Shown: positions 9,929 to 20,657, counted from the first letter of the stretch. The stretch: DNA of 64,000 nucleotides from Coenobita brevimanus (GCA_032717465.1 CM064670.1:13154928-13218927); one strand, 5' to 3'. Numbers and translations are program-made. The notes: a model not told the origin generated them from the sequence alone.

Positions 9929-10642
9929 TCAAGCTCGTACTGTCCCATGTCTTATACCATATTTATCGTACATATCCTTAAATTTGTGAATTGTTTTGGC
10001 ACACACTATTTCATTCGGTAGTGAATTCCACTGATCAACTGCTCCGTTTGGGAAACTGAATTTCCTCACGTCTTTATTACCTCTCTTCTTATGCAATTTT
10101 TTGCAGTGTCCACTTGCTGATGCTTCCCCATATGTTAAGTAATCATTTATGTCTATTTTCTCCTTCCCTGATATGCATTTACATAGCATAATCATGTCAC
10201 CTCTTTTCCTTCTCTCCTATAATGTTGGTAGATTCAGTTTATTTAGTCTTTCTTCGTTGCTTAGATCCCTTAAGCTTGGTATCCATCTTGTAGCGGCCCT
10301 TTGAACTTTTTCAATCTTGTCTATGTGTTTTTTGAGATGAGGACTCCAGACTACTGATGCATACTCCAGGGTTGGTCTGATGAATGATGTTATTATCCTT
10401 CTTAGCATGTCTTAATTTATGTATGTGAATGCTATTCTCATATTTGCAAGCAGTGTATACATGTTCCGTACCTTCTCACTGATGTGGTCAGCCGGAGATA
10501 GTCTGTTATTGATTATCACACCTAGGTCGTTCTCTCTTTCTGATGTGTGTAGGGTTTTATTTCCAAACGTATAATCCCAATCAGGTCTTTTTCCACTTTT
10601 ACCAGACATGATTATATGACACTTGTCCACATTGAATTCCAT
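9929..10642 (-). pseudogene. CR1-A ORF2: thumb and C-terminus
   Basis: Three consecutive minus frames continue the RT. 10642-10412 has MEFNVDKCHIIMSGKSGKR and DLGVIINNRLSPADHISEKV. 10408-10217 has SFIRPTLEYASVVWSPHLKK and AATRWIPSLRDLSNEERLNK. 10195-9929 has GEASASGHCKKLHKKRGNKD and FSFPNGAVDQWNSLPNEIV. Each break is a single frameshift or stop. The order and content match the CR1-A copies at 27175-29232 and 34495-37673. Confidence 0.8.
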
Positions 10643-10657
10643 TTGCCATGTATTACT

Positions 10658-12113
10658 TCATTCATGAAGTTTATTTAATTCTTCTTGTAGCTCATTACAA
10701 GAGTCTGTATTAGTAATTCTCCTTTGTATTTTAGCATCATCTGCAAACATATTTAGATAGCTTTCATTTCCAGTGTTACTGTGTATATCATTTATATACA
10801 CTAAAAACATGATTGGTGCCAGCACTGAGCCCTGTGGTACTCCACTGGTCACTTCTTTCCATGATGAGTAGTTTCCCCTTAGTACTGTTCTCATTTTTTT
10901 TTTTTTTTTTTTTTTGAGAAAATCTTGCATCCAACAAAACAGTTTGCCTCTAATTCCTCCTTGATGGTACAGTTTCCATAAAAGTCTTTGGTGTGGTACT
11001 GTGTCAAATGCTTTCTTGAAATCCAAATAGATACTGTCCACCCATCCTTCTCTTTCCTGTATTGTGCCTGTTACTTTGTCATAGTAGCTCAACAGATTAG
11101 TAACACATGATTTTCCTTTTCTGAAACCAAACTGTCTTTCTGTGATCATATTGTGTTCTTCTAGATGTTTTACCCAAGCTTTTCTTATAAGCTTTTCTAA
11201 TACCTTGCTTACAACACTGGTCAGTGATACTGGTCGGTAGTTGAGTGGATTTTGTCTATTCCCTTTCTTGAATAAGGGGACAATATTTGCTTTCTTCCAA
11301 ATATCAGGTAGTTTACCTTGACTCAAGGATTTCTTGAAAATTAAAAATAATGGTTTACTTAACTCCTTTGCACATTTTCGTAGCACCCCACATGAAATTT
11401 CATCAGGGCCGTTTGCTTTTCCTCTGTCTAATTTACTTAACTCCTCCTGTATTACTTTTTCTGATATTTGTATATCTGGTAGTATGCGTGGACATGCATG
11501 TTCCACATAGTCCGTCTCAAAAATTTTTTCTTCTGTAAAAACTGATTGGAAATTCTTATTTAGTGCTTCACAAATATCTTTCTCTTGTGTATAGGTGATT
11601 CCCTCGTCCGTAATGGATTGTATTATATCTTTTACTTTGGTTTTGCTCCTGATGTAGCTGTAAAATAGCTTCGGTTGATCACTACTTTTATTTATGATAT
11701 CCTCCTCAAACTGTTTTTGGGCTTCCCTCCTTATTCTTGTATAATCGTTTCTTGCCTGTTTGTAATTATTATATGCCCTTTCACTATTGTGTCTTCTGTA
11801 TCTGTTCCACAACAAATCTCTTCTTTCTTTTGATTTTTTACATTCTGTATTGAACCATTTCTGTATTTTCTTATCTGCTTCTTTGTGCTGTGAGATGTAC
11901 TTCTGGACTCCTATTTCATAAAATTCACAGAATTTTTTATATACAGCATTTAAATCTTGTCCTCTAAGCTCATTTTCCCAATCAACTTGTAAGAAATACT
12001 TCTTTAGGTCATGATAATGTCCCTTTTTATAGTTTAGGCTCTTTTTGTAACTTTCATTGCTGTTAACTATGTCATATGCTATCTTGAAGTTGCAATTTAT
12101 TACTGCATGGTCG

Positions 12114-12115
<2 letters not shown>
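10658..12115 (-). pseudogene. CR1-A ORF2: end of endonuclease, linker, RT
   Basis: The open frame starts at the truncated endonuclease tail (KSDHAVINC) and runs through a long basic linker (FYSYIRSKTKVKDIIQSITD). It then reads the RT: GKANGPDEISCGVL, KANIVPLFKKGNRQNPLNYR, RQFGFRKGKSC, YLDFKKAFDTVPHQRLL (motif A), GVPQGSVLAPIMFLVYIND (motif B) and MFADDAKIQ (motif C). Catalytic aspartates are intact. A T run at about 10894-10915 inserts lysines into the palm just before MRTVLRGN. The frame upstream of 12117 only translates the microsatellite. A frameshift near 10658 separates it from the thumb. Confidence 0.85.

Positions 12116-12117
<2 letters not shown>

Positions 12118-12168
<51 letters not shown>
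12118..12168. repeat. (TG)n right of CR1-A copy
   Basis: About 25 TG units directly at the 5' truncation point of CR1-A; module Q resumes immediately after with TTTTGTTCTCTCCTTCCACT, matching 26066 onward. Confidence 0.9.
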
Positions 12169-12171
<3 letters not shown>

Positions 12172-12985
12172 GTTCTCTCCTTCCACTACGTTTGCCTAAC
12201 ACATGCGATGCACACAAAAGATTTCTCCACAAACACTTGTTGCACGGCATACGTATATATATGTGGCTCTGGCATATTTCTTGTGTCTGATCCTTGCGCT
12301 AGATTTTCGTTAAGTCAGTCAATGCTTGCAATATTTCTCGATGAACACTCACTGCACTATTTTATACGTATGTTTCACACTAAACATACGCAGTATAGCA
12401 CTGTCTGAGATTGGTACAACACCTTTTCACTGAAGTTTGTGATTGTGTTCTGGTGCCAACATCATTTGCACAGTGGAATTATGTCTCTCGCTACTATACA
12501 CATTATGTTTATTCATATTTAGAGAAAATGTGTTGTTTTGAGATAAAGATCCACATGCCACTTCAGTGTGTGGTGTGGGAATAAGATGAGCGGCAGACCT
12601 GCGAAAGTAAGCATTTTCGGACGTAAACATGAGGGTATGGGAAGGCGATAGAAGAATATGAATTGTATGTTTAAGTCTTGGGAAAACACATATACCCTGT
12701 TGGTATATTTTAATGTAACTAATAGTACTTTATTGAGGTGTATGATGTGCATGGTAGAGTTGTAACTTCTATTCATGTATAAATCTCAGAGTGGCTGAGG
12801 AATATGGCACCTCTATAAACTGCTGATCTCAGGCCACTCCCAGTGGCGAGCAGGGCAGATGCAGCAGATTAGACTCAGCCTTCAAGAGAGAGAGACATAC
12901 TACTCTGAAAATACTCTCTTGTCGCAGTTGTATCTTTCTGTGGCGAATAAAGAGAGACAAAAACACGGATACTGACGTCCATCAG
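12169..12985 (+). repeat. Module Q right part and unassigned sequence
   Basis: 12169-12440 matches 26064-26345 (TGCCTAACACATGCGATGCAC and the following 250 bp). 12445-12505 (TCTGGTGCCAACATCATTTG onward) matches 16755-16803. From about 12510 to 12970 I recognise nothing; there is no convincing coding signal. Confidence 0.6.
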
Positions 12986-13427
12986 ATAGCCTAAGATGAG
13001 TTAGTTGACAAACAAACGACTGGACATAGACAGAGGCCGAATGTCTCGCATCGGTATATGACGACCTGACAAAACTGTTGCCAACCTGCTTTGCAGGTGT
13101 CATAATAATAATGATGATGATGATAAAAATGATAATGATAATATAAATAATAATCACATGTTATTAGGCACAAAACAGAGGAGGACAAACACTGAAACAG
13201 CATATGTTGACGCAATGCAGTATCTGTTTGCCTTGACAAAAGGTTGAGTTGCTGTCAAACATAAATGTAGTCAGTATTACTATAACCCTACCATTACAGC
13301 ATACTGTGGCACTGTTTGGTTTCATACGTCAAAGCTGTGTTCACGAGTTTTATCAGGGAGATTATTAAGTTTTTCCTCCTCTGTATCATGCCCAATAACA
13401 TGTGAGTACAACTACTACTGCTGGTAC

Positions 13428-13458
<31 letters not shown>

Positions 13459-13870
13459 GCTACAACTATGATGACACCTGCAAAGCAGGATGACAACAGT
13501 TTTGTCAGGTCGTCATATACCGAATGGCCTCTGTTTATGTCCAGTCATTTGTTTCTTTGTCCATTAACTCTTCATAGGCTATTTGATGGGTGTCTGTGAA
13601 ACGTCACAGGTGTATTTTAGTGGGTTATAGGCATGTCGTGCACAGTTATTTTTCCCAAACAGCTGTAGGCCTAGTGATCCCACAAAGGACTACAATGGGT
13701 TGTATTACCATACAGAAGTGCTATAAGGAAGGTCCAGTGGTAATAATATGAACGGTCTGTGGTTGGTTCTGTGGTTAATATCAGTGTTCCGTAATATAGG
13801 CACGTTTGGGTCTGCAGTTTGTATATGTTAGGAACACCATACATCTATGTTGTTATTATTATAACTATTA
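12975..13870. mobile_element. Foldback element FB, copy A (left arm truncated)
   Basis: A palindromic unit. The left arm (about 12975-13186) contains GTCTCGCATCGGTATATGAC, GACAAAACTGTTGCC and CTGCTTTGCAGGTGTCAT. The right arm (about 13374-13870) contains these inverted and continues outward through CACAGGTGTATTTTAGTGGG and CCCAAACAGCTGTAG. An AT-rich trinucleotide microsatellite sits symmetrically in both arms, and inside it the arms match again (CACATGTTATTAGG with its complement, GAGGAGGA). The loop is about 187 bp. No transposase frame. Copy B lies inverted at 16968-18690. Confidence 0.7.
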
Positions 13871-13910
13871 TTATTGGCCGCCTTTAGAAGGCAGAGCGAT
13901 AACGTTTTGG

Positions 13911-13913
<3 letters not shown>

Positions 13914-13949
<36 letters not shown>
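13914..13949. repeat. (TG)n joining FB to satellite
   Basis: Eighteen TG units between GGCAGAGCGATAACGTTTTGG and the first satellite monomer. The inverted counterpart is the (CA)n/(GACA)n at 16860-16923 beside FB copy B. Confidence 0.9.
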
Positions 13950-13950
<1 letters not shown>

Positions 13951-14500
13951 CCCATTATATCTCAAGAATGGCTCGAGCTATCAACACGAAATCTTCAGGG
14001 TATCAAAATTTTGCCAAAACCTTGGACGAGTTCGAAAATGGGGACACGGGGTCAAGGTCACCAAAATGACTGCCAAAGGTCAACTAGTTTTTATCAGTCC
14101 CCCTTAAGCACCATTATATCTCATGAACGGCTTGAGCTATCAGCATGAAACCATCTTGGACAGAATAGAAAATGGGCACTCGAGGTCAAGGTTAAGGTCA
14201 CCAAAATGGCTGCCAAAGGTCAACTAGTTCTTATCGTCCGTCTTTAGCACCAATATATCTTATGAACGGCTTGAGCTATCAACATGAAACCTTCAAGGTA
14301 TCAAGATACCGCCAAAATCTTGGACAAGTTCGAAAACGGGCACTCGGGGTCAAGGTCAAGGTCACCAAAATGGCTGCCAAAGGCCAACTAGTTCTTATTT
14401 GCCAGCCTTCAGCACCATTATACCTCATGAATGGCTTGAGCCATCAACATGAAACATTCAGGGTATTAACATATGGCTTAAATCTTGGACTTGGCCAACA
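13950..14500. repeat. Satellite of ~150-bp monomers with TCAAGGTCA
   Basis: Nearly four degenerate head-to-tail monomers. Each runs from CATTATATCTCA(A/T)GAA, GGCT(C/T)GAGC and TATCAACA through CAAA(A/T)TCTTGGAC to GGGTCAAGGTCACCAAAATG and GGCCAACTAGTT. They start near 13951, 14108, 14248 and 14412; the last is truncated. Three of them contain TCAAGGTCA or a one-base variant, and the third has it twice (TCAAGGTCAAGGTCA). No protein coding is likely. Confidence 0.85.
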
Positions 14501-14539
14501 GCATATTCTGGCAGGCGATTAGCATTCGGCTCCCGATTG

Positions 14540-15345
14540 CCTTTCTTTCATTACTAATGCATACCATATATATTCACTGGTAAAAGATGGACAACAGGCT
14601 TGGTGGCCCAGGGATGAGGTGAGGGGTAGTGTGGTGTCGAAGAGGGGGAGGACTAGGGTCTATGGTGGCTGGGAGAGAGTGGGATGCAACCGGGGCAGCA
14701 GTGGAGGGTATGTGACGAGTTGTCAACGGTGGGTCAGGGAAAATGTGGTTAGCAGATACACGGACATAAAGACAATCATATGTATTGTTATAAAGATTTA
14801 TAGTGGGTTAGTAGTAGGAGTGGCAGTAGTAGTATTGTGAGGGAAATTAGACAGTCAGTGGGAAAAGGGGGGTCAGTAGCGGTAGTGCCAATAATGGCAG
14901 TAACAGATTCAGCAGTCTTGTGCTAACGTTTTTTTGTGTGGGAGTGATGTGACGAATAATGTAATACAGTAGGGGTTATAGGACCGGACGACTAGAAACC
15001 ACCTAAGGAATATGACGGCATACAGTAACAGGATACCGGAAAGTAAGAGTAATAGAAGAGGCAGAGACTGAATGCACGTATGAGGTGAAGCAACAGTTAA
15101 GACCATGATAACTAGGTGGAGCAGGATGCCACATCTGTATCTTCGTTGTCTCATAATATTTTGTTTACATCTAAATTCATCTGATTATAGTTAATTATTG
15201 GTGACTGCTCTCCGCTGCCCAATACAATGTGGTTTTTTCGTCCACAAAATAATTTTAACATAACCATCCACACAGCTACTGTGGGAATCAACATTAAATC
15301 CACAATCATTCTATATTATAGCTATAGACACAAAAATTATCATTG
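14540..15345 (+). repeat. Module G, copy A
   Basis: An 800-bp non-coding module (CTAATGCATACCATATATAT, GGTGGCCCAGGGATGAGGTG, TAATGTAATACAGTAGGGG, ATGCCACATCTGTATCTTCG) repeated in the same orientation at 18690-19510 at about 93 percent identity by eye. The two copies are 4.15 kb apart. Short frames in it are not conserved as protein. Confidence 0.85.
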
Positions 15346-15695
15346 CATTCATAATGATCAGTCGCAGCTTACATAAACTGGCTCGGTGCTTTATTTGTAT
15401 GGTGAGGATTCGAAACAGATGGGTCGTGTCTGAACCAGTTTCACAGGACTCCATGAAAACATAGCAGTCTACTGTATGTAATAATACATGCTATGTATAT
15501 ATGTTACGAACGCATAATACTGTATTTTGCAGGTGAATGGTGAGGAAATGTTTCTTGTCCAAATTCATTAAGTTTCTTACCATTCGCCTCGTAGCTCCGT
15601 ACCAAACTACCGCTCACGGTTGTTCGTTCCCCGGTTCTTTCGCTAACCCTGACTCCCACTTCCACAGAGGGGGGTACAGAAACATTGGTGAGTGG
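15346..15695 (+). repeat. Module S, copy 1
   Basis: Contains GCTCGGTGCTTTATTTGTAT, AGATGGGTCGTGTCTGAACC and CGTAGCTCCGTACCAAACT. It matches 24368-24707 in the same orientation. In copy B the join between module G and module S is broken by the I-group element; here G and S are contiguous, so this is the uninterrupted reference. Confidence 0.8.
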
Positions 15696-15699
15696 GTGT

Positions 15700-16803
15700 A
15701 CTTTTTTATTTGTATTTTTCTTTCTTTCTTTCTTTTTTTTCTTATCAGGTAGAACAAACATCAGCGAATAGGATGATGTAGGTTTCATGGCAATAGTTAG
15801 AGGTTTGTGTGGTGAAAATAAGGTGAGAATACATGTTTTCAGTGGCGCGCAGGCAGGTTGGCGGGGAGGGGGGTGGAATAAAATCGTTTGTCCCATGACT
15901 TATAACACTTATCCATGCGCGAGAGGGTTAACCCTCCCAGGCACGTTCACACAAATCGCGTTCCATGTGATTTGGGAGATAAATGCACATAGATTCAAGT
16001 TGCTTTCCTAAGCAGAAAAAAAGCTGTCAAAAAGAAAGTTATCGGCCGATTTGTGTCAAATTTTGGTACGTTCTAGCAGGCACGTGTCTCTTCCAAGGTA
16101 CGCACTTGGCAACAATGTGACTGCTCTGATGAGACAATGCATAACAGAAAAACCTCAGTATCTCACGACCAGCCGGGCTGCAGGGTAGCGCTACTGTCAG
16201 CTATCCCTTTAAATCCACCATTTTCTCCCTCCCACCCAAGCCAGAAGCCATTATTGAAATATTGTGATTGTACAGTGTTTTTGACAATAATGTGAAGTGA
16301 TTGTGTCTATGGAACACAGATATATTGTTTGTATAGCATTGGGGCCCATTATCAGCTGTTAGGCCTAGAGGCAGGAGTCTGGTTTGTTATATCGGGGTTT
16401 CCACTCTGCTTCACCCTGCCCGTAAATGATATGAGTATTTTACCTTTATAGTGAAGCCAATATTTATATTTGTGAAACATATAGTGCCCGGATTAGTGAA
16501 ATAACTGACCTGCCATAGCAGGCATTATGTACGCCATAGTGATATGCCATAGTCACTAAGGAAACAGATGGTCACACATGCCATAGAGTCGGGAAGGAAA
16601 TAATAGAGGAGGTTGGGATGGAATCACGTGATAGTGTTTTATACTGCATATGGCTTAGTGTGAAATATACATATAAAATAGTGCAGCGAGTGTTCATCGA
16701 GAAATATTGCGCGCATTGACTGACGTAGCGCAAGTATCCCGCACACAATTGTTCTGGTGCCGACATCATTTCCACATTGGAATTATGTCTCTCGCTACTA
16801 TAC
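15700..16803 (-). repeat. Modules P and T, inverted
   Basis: 15700-15925 is module P in inverse orientation relative to 8341-8570. 15925-16750 is module T in inverse orientation relative to 26380-27165, with shared stretches such as AGGCAGGAGTCTGGTTTGTT and GGCTTCACTATAAAGGT in complement. 16755-16803 repeats 12445-12505. No coding function recognised. Confidence 0.75.
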
Positions 16804-16859
16804 ACCCTGAAGGGTTCGTGTTGATAGCTCAAGCCATTCTTGAGATATAATGGGAACAC

Positions 16860-16872
16860 AGACAGACAGACA

Positions 16873-16923
<51 letters not shown>
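16860..16923. repeat. (GACA)n(CA)n microsatellite
   Basis: Three GACA units then about 26 CA units, flanked left by one inverted satellite monomer end (16804-16858) and right by the inverted FB border sequence. Confidence 0.9.
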
Positions 16924-16926
<3 letters not shown>

Positions 16927-17340
16927 TACAGGCCAAAACATTATCGCTCTGCCTTCTAAAGGTAGGCAATAATAATAGTTATAATAATAACAACATAGAT
17001 GTGTAGTGTTCCTAACATATACAAACTGCAGACTCAAACGTGCCTATATTACAGAACACTGATATTAACCACAGAACCGACCACAGACCGTTCATAATAT
17101 TACCACTGGACCTTCCTTATAGCATTTCTGTATGGTAATACAACCCACTGTAGTACTTTGTGGGATCACTACAGCTGTTTGGGAAAAATAACAGTGCACG
17201 ACATGTCTATAGCCCACTAAAATACACCTGTGACGTTTCACAGACACCCATCAAATAGCCTATGAAGAGTTAGTGGACAAAGAAACAAATGACTGGACAT
17301 AAACAGAGGCCGAATGTCTCGCATCGATATATGACGACCT

Positions 17341-17354
17341 GACAAAACTGTTGC
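17341..17354. other. Target-site duplication, left copy (14 bp)
   Basis: GACAAAACTGTTGC, identical to 17883-17896. In FB copy A the same site occurs once, uninterrupted, at about 13070-13083. The pair marks an RTE insertion. Confidence 0.95.
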
Positions 17355-17882
17355 TGGTTCCTTGAAAGCAATGATAAGAAGCAGGGAAGTGAGCATGGAA
17401 GTGAAAAAGTTACTACATGACAGTATTATGATACCAACTCTAACGTATGGAAGTGAAGCTTGGACGTTGCTGGAAGGACACAAGAGTGAGAGCAGTGGAA
17501 ATGAGTTATTTAAGGGGAGCCCGTGGAGTCACATGGAGAAACAGGCTGACAAATGAGGCTACAAAGGAACGTTGTGGTGTGGATGTGGATGTGATAGGAA
17601 GCGTTAGGAGGAATACACTGAGGTGGTTTGGCCATGTGGAGAGGATGGAGGGTGAAAGACTGACGAAGAGAGTGTATGTGAGTGAGGTGGAGGGGGGAAG
17701 AGGGAGAGGGAGGCCGAGGATGAGATGGAGGGATGGGATGGAGAGGTATATGAGAGAGGGGTGTGTGAGTTGGGAGTGGGGCAGTGAAATGGCGGGGGAC
17801 AGGGCGACGTGGAGGCGATTTGTTTGTGGCCACCCCGAATGGGATTGAGGCGTCTGGCAATAGATAGATAGATAGATAGATA
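17355..17882 (+). mobile_element. RTE-like element, 5'-truncated 528-bp copy
   Basis: Only the last ~175 codons of ORF2 remain. A short first frame (17362-17510) has SMEVKKLLHDSIMIPTLTYG. The second (17447-17848) has [37 protein letters not shown] and [17 protein letters not shown]. The 3' end is GGCGTCTGGCAA followed by (TAGA)n at 17863-17882. One frameshift near 17500. The insertion is bounded by a perfect 14-bp TSD. Confidence 0.95.
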
Positions 17883-17896
17883 GACAAAACTGTTGC
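17883..17896. other. Target-site duplication, right copy
   Basis: GACAAAACTGTTGC, the second copy of the TSD, after which the FB arm continues with CATCCTGCTTTGCAGGTGTC. Confidence 0.95.
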
Positions 17897-18689
17897 CATC
17901 CTGCTTTGCAGGTGTCATCATAGTTGTAGCAATAATAATAATAATAATAATAATAGTACCAGCAGTAGTAGTTGTACTCACATGTTATTGGGGACGATAC
18001 AGAGGAGGAAAAACTTAATAATCTCCCTGATAAAACTCGTGAACATAGCTTTGACGTATGAAACCAAACAGTGCCACAGTATGCTGTAATGGTAGGGTTA
18101 TAGTAATACTGACTACATTTATGTTTGACAGCAACCCAACCTTTTGTCAAGGCAAACAGATACTGCACTACATCAACATATGCTATTTCAGTGTTTGTCC
18201 TCCTCTGTTTCGTGCCTACTGTAATAACATGTGATTATTATTTTTACTATCATTATCATTTTTATGATCATCATCATTATTATTATGAAACCTGCAAAGC
18301 AGGTTGGCAACAGTTTTGTTAGGTCGTCATATACCGATGCGAGACATTCGGCCTCTGTCTATGTCCAGTCGTTTGTTTGTCAACTAACTCTTCTTAGGCT
18401 ATCTGATGCATGTCAGTGAAACGTCACCTGCGTATTTTAGTCGGTTGGGGGCATGTCGTGCAATTATTTTTCCCAAACAGCTGTTGTGATCCCACAAACG
18501 ACTACATTGGGTTGTATTACCATGGTGAAGTGCTGTAGGGAAGGTCCAGTGGTAATAATATGAACGGTCTGTGGTGGATTCTGTGGTAATTATATCAGTG
18601 CTCCGTACTCAAGGCACCTTTGGGTCTGCAGTTTTTATATGTAATGTTAGGAACACTACACGTCTATGTTGTTATTATACTTATTATTA

Positions 18690-19516
18690 ATGCATACCAC
18701 GTATACTGACTGGTAAAGGATGGACAACAAGTTTGGTGGCCCAGGGATGAGGTGAGGGGTAGTGTGGTGTCGGAGTGGGGGAGGTGTAGGGTTGATGGCT
18801 GGGAGAGAGAGGGGTGCAACTGGGGCAGCAGTGGGGGGAGGGGGGGTAAGTGACAAGTTGTCGACGATGGAGCAGGGAAAATGTGGCTAGCAGATACACG
18901 GACATAAGGACAATCATTTGTATTATTATAAAGATTTATAGTGGGTTAGTTGTAGGAGTGGCAGTAGTAGTATTGTGAGGGAAATTGGACAGTCAGTGGG
19001 AAAAGGGGGTCAGTAGCGGTAGTGCCAATAGTGGCAGTAACAGATTCAGTAGTCTTGTTCTAACGTTTTTTATGTGGGAGTGATGTGACGAATAATGTAA
19101 TACAGTAGGGGTTATAGGACCGGACGACTAGAAACCATCTAAGGAATATGACGGAATACAGTAACAGGATACCGGAAAGTAAGAGTAATAGTAGCGGCAG
19201 AGACTGAAGGAAAATAATGCACGTATGAGGTGAAGCAACAGTTAATACCATGATAACGAGGTGGCGCAGGATGCCACATCTGTATCTTCGTTGTCTCATA
19301 ATATTTTGTTTACATCTAAATTCATCTGGTTATAGTTAATTATTGGTGACTGCTCTCCACTGCCCAATACAATGTGGTTTTTTCGTCCACAAAATAATTT
19401 TAACATAACCATCCGCACAGCTACTGTGGGAATCAACATTAATTCCACAGTCATTCTATATTATAGCTATAGACAATCCAGGAATAACATTCACAAAAAT
19501 TATCACTGTAGTGATA
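18690..19516 (+). repeat. Module G, copy B
   Basis: Matches 14540-15345. It ends at GTGATA (19511-19516), the left TSD of the I-group element. Unlike copy A it follows the FB arm directly, without the (TG)n and satellite. Confidence 0.85.
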
Positions 19517-19663
19517 TATATATTTTTTTTGGTTTATTTTTTTTGGCCTATCGACCATTGGGGCCAAAACCCATGGTCATTAAGGCCGTATATATACAGA
19601 TATGTATAAACATATATATATACACACACTTCCAAGCATATATACAGACACTTTCATGCACAC

Positions 19664-19670
<7 letters not shown>

Positions 19671-19735
<65 letters not shown>
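19671..19735. repeat. (TA)n in the I-group 3' UTR
   Basis: About 32 perfect TA units preceded by a degraded TATATACA region from 19587. It lies inside the element rather than at its border. Confidence 0.9.
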
Positions 19736-19736
<1 letters not shown>

Positions 19737-19934
19737 TAATTTTTATTTATTTTTTTGTATTTTTCATTTTTAAAGTTTTTCTTGGTTTCATATTTTTTAG
19801 ACCTTATATTATAAAGAAAAAACAAATCTAAAGACCCTAAAACTAATCACCTAACAGACAAATCGCTAACCTATACTAAATCTTACAGAGACAAATAGCT
19901 AGACCTACACTAATAGTATAAATACCCTGACCAA

Positions 19935-20350
19935 GAGAACACCATCGACTGCAGATATGTAATGCTTTTCTACATTACATACCTGCACTCATCACCTGGT
20001 GTCTGTCAGTCGAGGCACAACCTAATATAGGGGACATCAATATATGAAAGAGAACCAGTCGAGTCAGGAACATTTCCATATACTTCAGCTGTTGGCCCTA
20101 ATTAGAACAACTTAAACAAGGTGGTATAAGGTATTTACATAACATGTACAAAAAGTGAAGGACCTCGCCCAACAGACCACCATCGACTGCAACTTCCCAG
20201 CACCTTTCTATATTGTACCCTTACACTCATCAGCTGGTGACTGTCAGTCTAGGAACTGGGTTTAATGTAGGGGATATCAATAATAGAAACAGATCAGTGG
20301 GAAGGAGGAACTATTTCAAATATGTTAACTGTCAACCCTAAATAACAGTA
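19935..20350 (-). repeat. Tandem duplication in the I-group 3' UTR
   Basis: Two diverged direct copies of about 185-230 bp: 19935-20110 and 20166-20350. Both contain CACCATCGACTGCA, TGCACTCATCA(C/G)CTGGTG or close variants, CTGTCAGTC and GGGGA(C/T)ATCAAT. Neither is coding. Confidence 0.7.
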
Positions 20351-20402
20351 CAATATATATATAATTACAGTCGATAAAAAACAAAACCATATAGTAAAAA
20401 AG

Positions 20403-20657
20403 TCACATCACTCTGATCAGTCCGGTCTCTCTCAAGAAAGCCATCAATTTATCAGTCATAACAATGTCCCCATCACCCAGGATGGTGGAAAGGGTGAAGG
20501 GGACGTCTCCTGCACCGCAGTAATTTATAAGTGAAGCGCGTTCATGAATAAATCGCCGACAGCCCAGGATGACATGACTGATAGATAACACCGCATCACA
20601 GATGTCACAGTACGGTGGGAATCGTTTTTCCAGATAAGGTTTCATGTGTGTAAGCAT
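20403..20657 (-). pseudogene. I-group ORF2 part 4: C-terminal Cys/His motif
   Basis: Reads THMKPYLEKRFPPYCDICD, then AVLSISHVILGCRRF. The C-x2-C-x8-H-x4-C arrangement after RNase H is the usual end of I-group ORF2. It ends at 20403 with GLIRVM. A frameshift near 20660 separates it from the RNase H. Confidence 0.8.

Larger units (their letters stand above)
9898..12117 (-). mobile_element. CR1-A non-LTR retrotransposon in (TG)n
   Basis: A 2.2-kb minus-strand, 5'-truncated CR1-clade element. It is bounded by (TG)n on both sides (9862-9897 and 12118-12168). The 3' end is AATTAGGTAAGAAC (minus sense) directly followed by the (AC)n. The 5' end stops inside the endonuclease at the conserved GKSDHAVI motif. 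Flanking module Q sequence on the two sides is continuous in the copy at 24708-26380, which shows this is an insertion. ORF2 is nearly open. Confidence 0.9.
16968..18690. mobile_element. Foldback element FB, copy B (interrupted)
   Basis: Inverted relative to copy A and with both arms complete: left arm about 16968-18007 (including an RTE insertion at 17355-17882 and one TSD copy) and right arm about 18196-18690. Without the insertion it is about 1.18 kb. Arms of roughly 450-490 bp are mirror copies, down to the microsatellite positions. Outer ends are ATT/AAT-rich, so precise termini and a TSD for FB itself cannot be called. It encodes nothing recognisable, like a non-autonomous foldback transposon. 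Confidence 0.7.

Noticed and set aside
13950..14500. CRISPR-like array
   Set aside because: Monomers are contiguous ~150-bp satellite units without unique spacers, in a eukaryotic repeat context.
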